Source: an uncultured Collinsella sp.
Lineage (GTDB): Bacteria; Actinomycetota; Coriobacteriia; Coriobacteriales; Coriobacteriaceae
NCBI GenBank assembly: GCA_900551605.1
Contig: URWS01000096.1
Location: forward strand, 1 to 6,155
DNA length: 6,155 bases
Direction: 5' to 3'
Each line of letters opens with the position of its first letter. The stretch's first letter is position 1. Positions 5,629 to 6,155 of this stretch are shown in pieces. Below the pieces are notes generated by a model that saw only the letters and a list, made by a program, of their open reading frames with translations, was not told the DNA's origin and did not search any database. A program made the translations under genes and the position numbers.

Positions 5629-6155
5629 CTAGTGCTCCTCGCCGGCGCGGGCCAGGTCGTAGGGCGTGGTCTGGTAGACGTAGTAGTTGAGCCAGTTGGT
5701 ATAGAGCAACTGAGCCTGGCTGCGCCAGACGTTGCGCGGCTCGGCGGTGGGGTCGTCCCCCGGGAAGTAATGCGCCGGCACCTGAGGGTTGAGGCCGCGC
5801 TTCACGTCGCGCTCGTACTCCAGGCGCAACGTGTCGGTATCGTACTCGGGATGGCCAAAGACAAAGAAGCGGCGGCTGTCAGTCGACTTGACAATGTACA
5901 GGCCCACCTCGTCGGACACGGCCACAACCTCAAGCTGCGGCTCGGCCTCCACGTCCTCGCGCCGCACATCGGTGTTGCGCGAATGCACGGCATAGAAACG
6001 GTCGTCAAAACCGCGAACCAGCGGGCTTTGCGGCTTCACCAGATAATGCTCGAACACGCCGCTCGCCTTTGCCGGCAGATCGTGCTTCTGGATACCATAA
6101 TGATGGTACAGGCCGGCCTGCGCGCCCCAACAAATATGCAGCGTAGAGTGCACGT
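5629..6155 (-). CDS. metA: Homoserine O-acyltransferase MetA (succinyl/acetyl), 5'-truncated by window edge
   Basis: MetA activates homoserine with succinyl- or acetyl-CoA in the first committed step of methionine synthesis; it is a cytoplasmic glutamine-amidotransferase-fold enzyme. About 175 C-terminal residues are visible of roughly 305. The first complete codon (6153) is GTG read as internal Val, within VHSTLHICWGAQAGLYHHYG, so the gene continues past the right edge. The nucleophile Cys in HICWGAQ (visible residue 8) and the His and Glu of GHPEYD (visible 101 and 103) are 93 and 95 residues apart, the same spacing as Cys142, His235 and Glu237 of E. coli MetA. The tail NYYVYQTTPYDL is also typical. 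The residue that I recall deciding acetyl versus succinyl use (about position 111) lies outside the window, so acyl specificity is open. It converges with the cyclo-ligase gene. Confidence 0.94.
   Translation of the reverse strand, partial: VHSTLHICWGAQAGLYHHYGIQKHDLPAKASGVFEHYLVKPQSPLVRGFDDRFYAVHSRNTDVRREDVEAEPQLEVVAVSDEVGLYIVKSTDSRRFFVFGHPEYDTDTLRLEYERDVKRGLNPQVPAHYFPGDDPTAEPRNVWRSQAQLLYTNWLNYYVYQTTPYDLARAGEEH

Noticed and set aside
5629..6153. A complete 174-residue protein beginning at 6153
   Set aside because: The first codon is GTG for an internal Val inside the conserved MetA VHSTLHICWG segment; the gene is cut by the window edge and is not a short paralogue.

Overview
The window is GC-rich genomic DNA from what looks like a gut actinobacterium of class Coriobacteriia, perhaps Collinsella. 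That assignment is an inference from base composition, gene content, a zinc-ribbon-headed surface protein and short intergenic hairpins with a CCTGTCCC core; no rRNA or other marker gene is present to prove it. Coding density is high. The longest gap without a gene is about 213 bases (4089-4301), and it holds a repeat copy, the hicA promoter and several small palindromes.

Layout, left to right. (1) The 3' four fifths of an M16C (presequence-protease/PreP-like) zinc metallopeptidase on +, open at the left edge. (2) A bidirectional hairpin between convergent genes. (3) On -, a 551-residue membrane protein that joins a cytoplasmic zinc ribbon, one transmembrane segment, an EF-hand-type calcium loop, six 11-residue leucine-rich repeats and about nine YD (RHS-type) repeats. 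(4) A divergent intergenic region with a second copy of the hairpin repeat in opposite orientation and a good sigma-70-type promoter. (5) A hicA-hicB toxin-antitoxin pair on + with overlapping reading frames, visibly less GC-rich than its neighbours. (6) Two hairpins in tandem. (7) 5-formyltetrahydrofolate cyclo-ligase on +. (8) On -, converging on it, the C-terminal part of MetA (homoserine O-acyltransferase), open at the right edge.

The cyclo-ligase and MetA sit in connected metabolism (one-carbon folates and methionine), but they converge and are not one operon. The peptidase and surface protein also converge and share a terminator. The hicAB pair looks like an inserted accessory module.

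The items most worth a second look are the unusual domain chain of the surface protein, the family of CCTGTCCC-loop hairpins at gene borders (two copies bracket the surface-protein gene as an inverted pair), the HicA variant with Arg where classical HicA has its catalytic His, a motif TTCGAA-N3-TTGTTC present both in the hicA promoter and just ahead of hicB, and the lack of obvious promoter room ahead of the cyclo-ligase.
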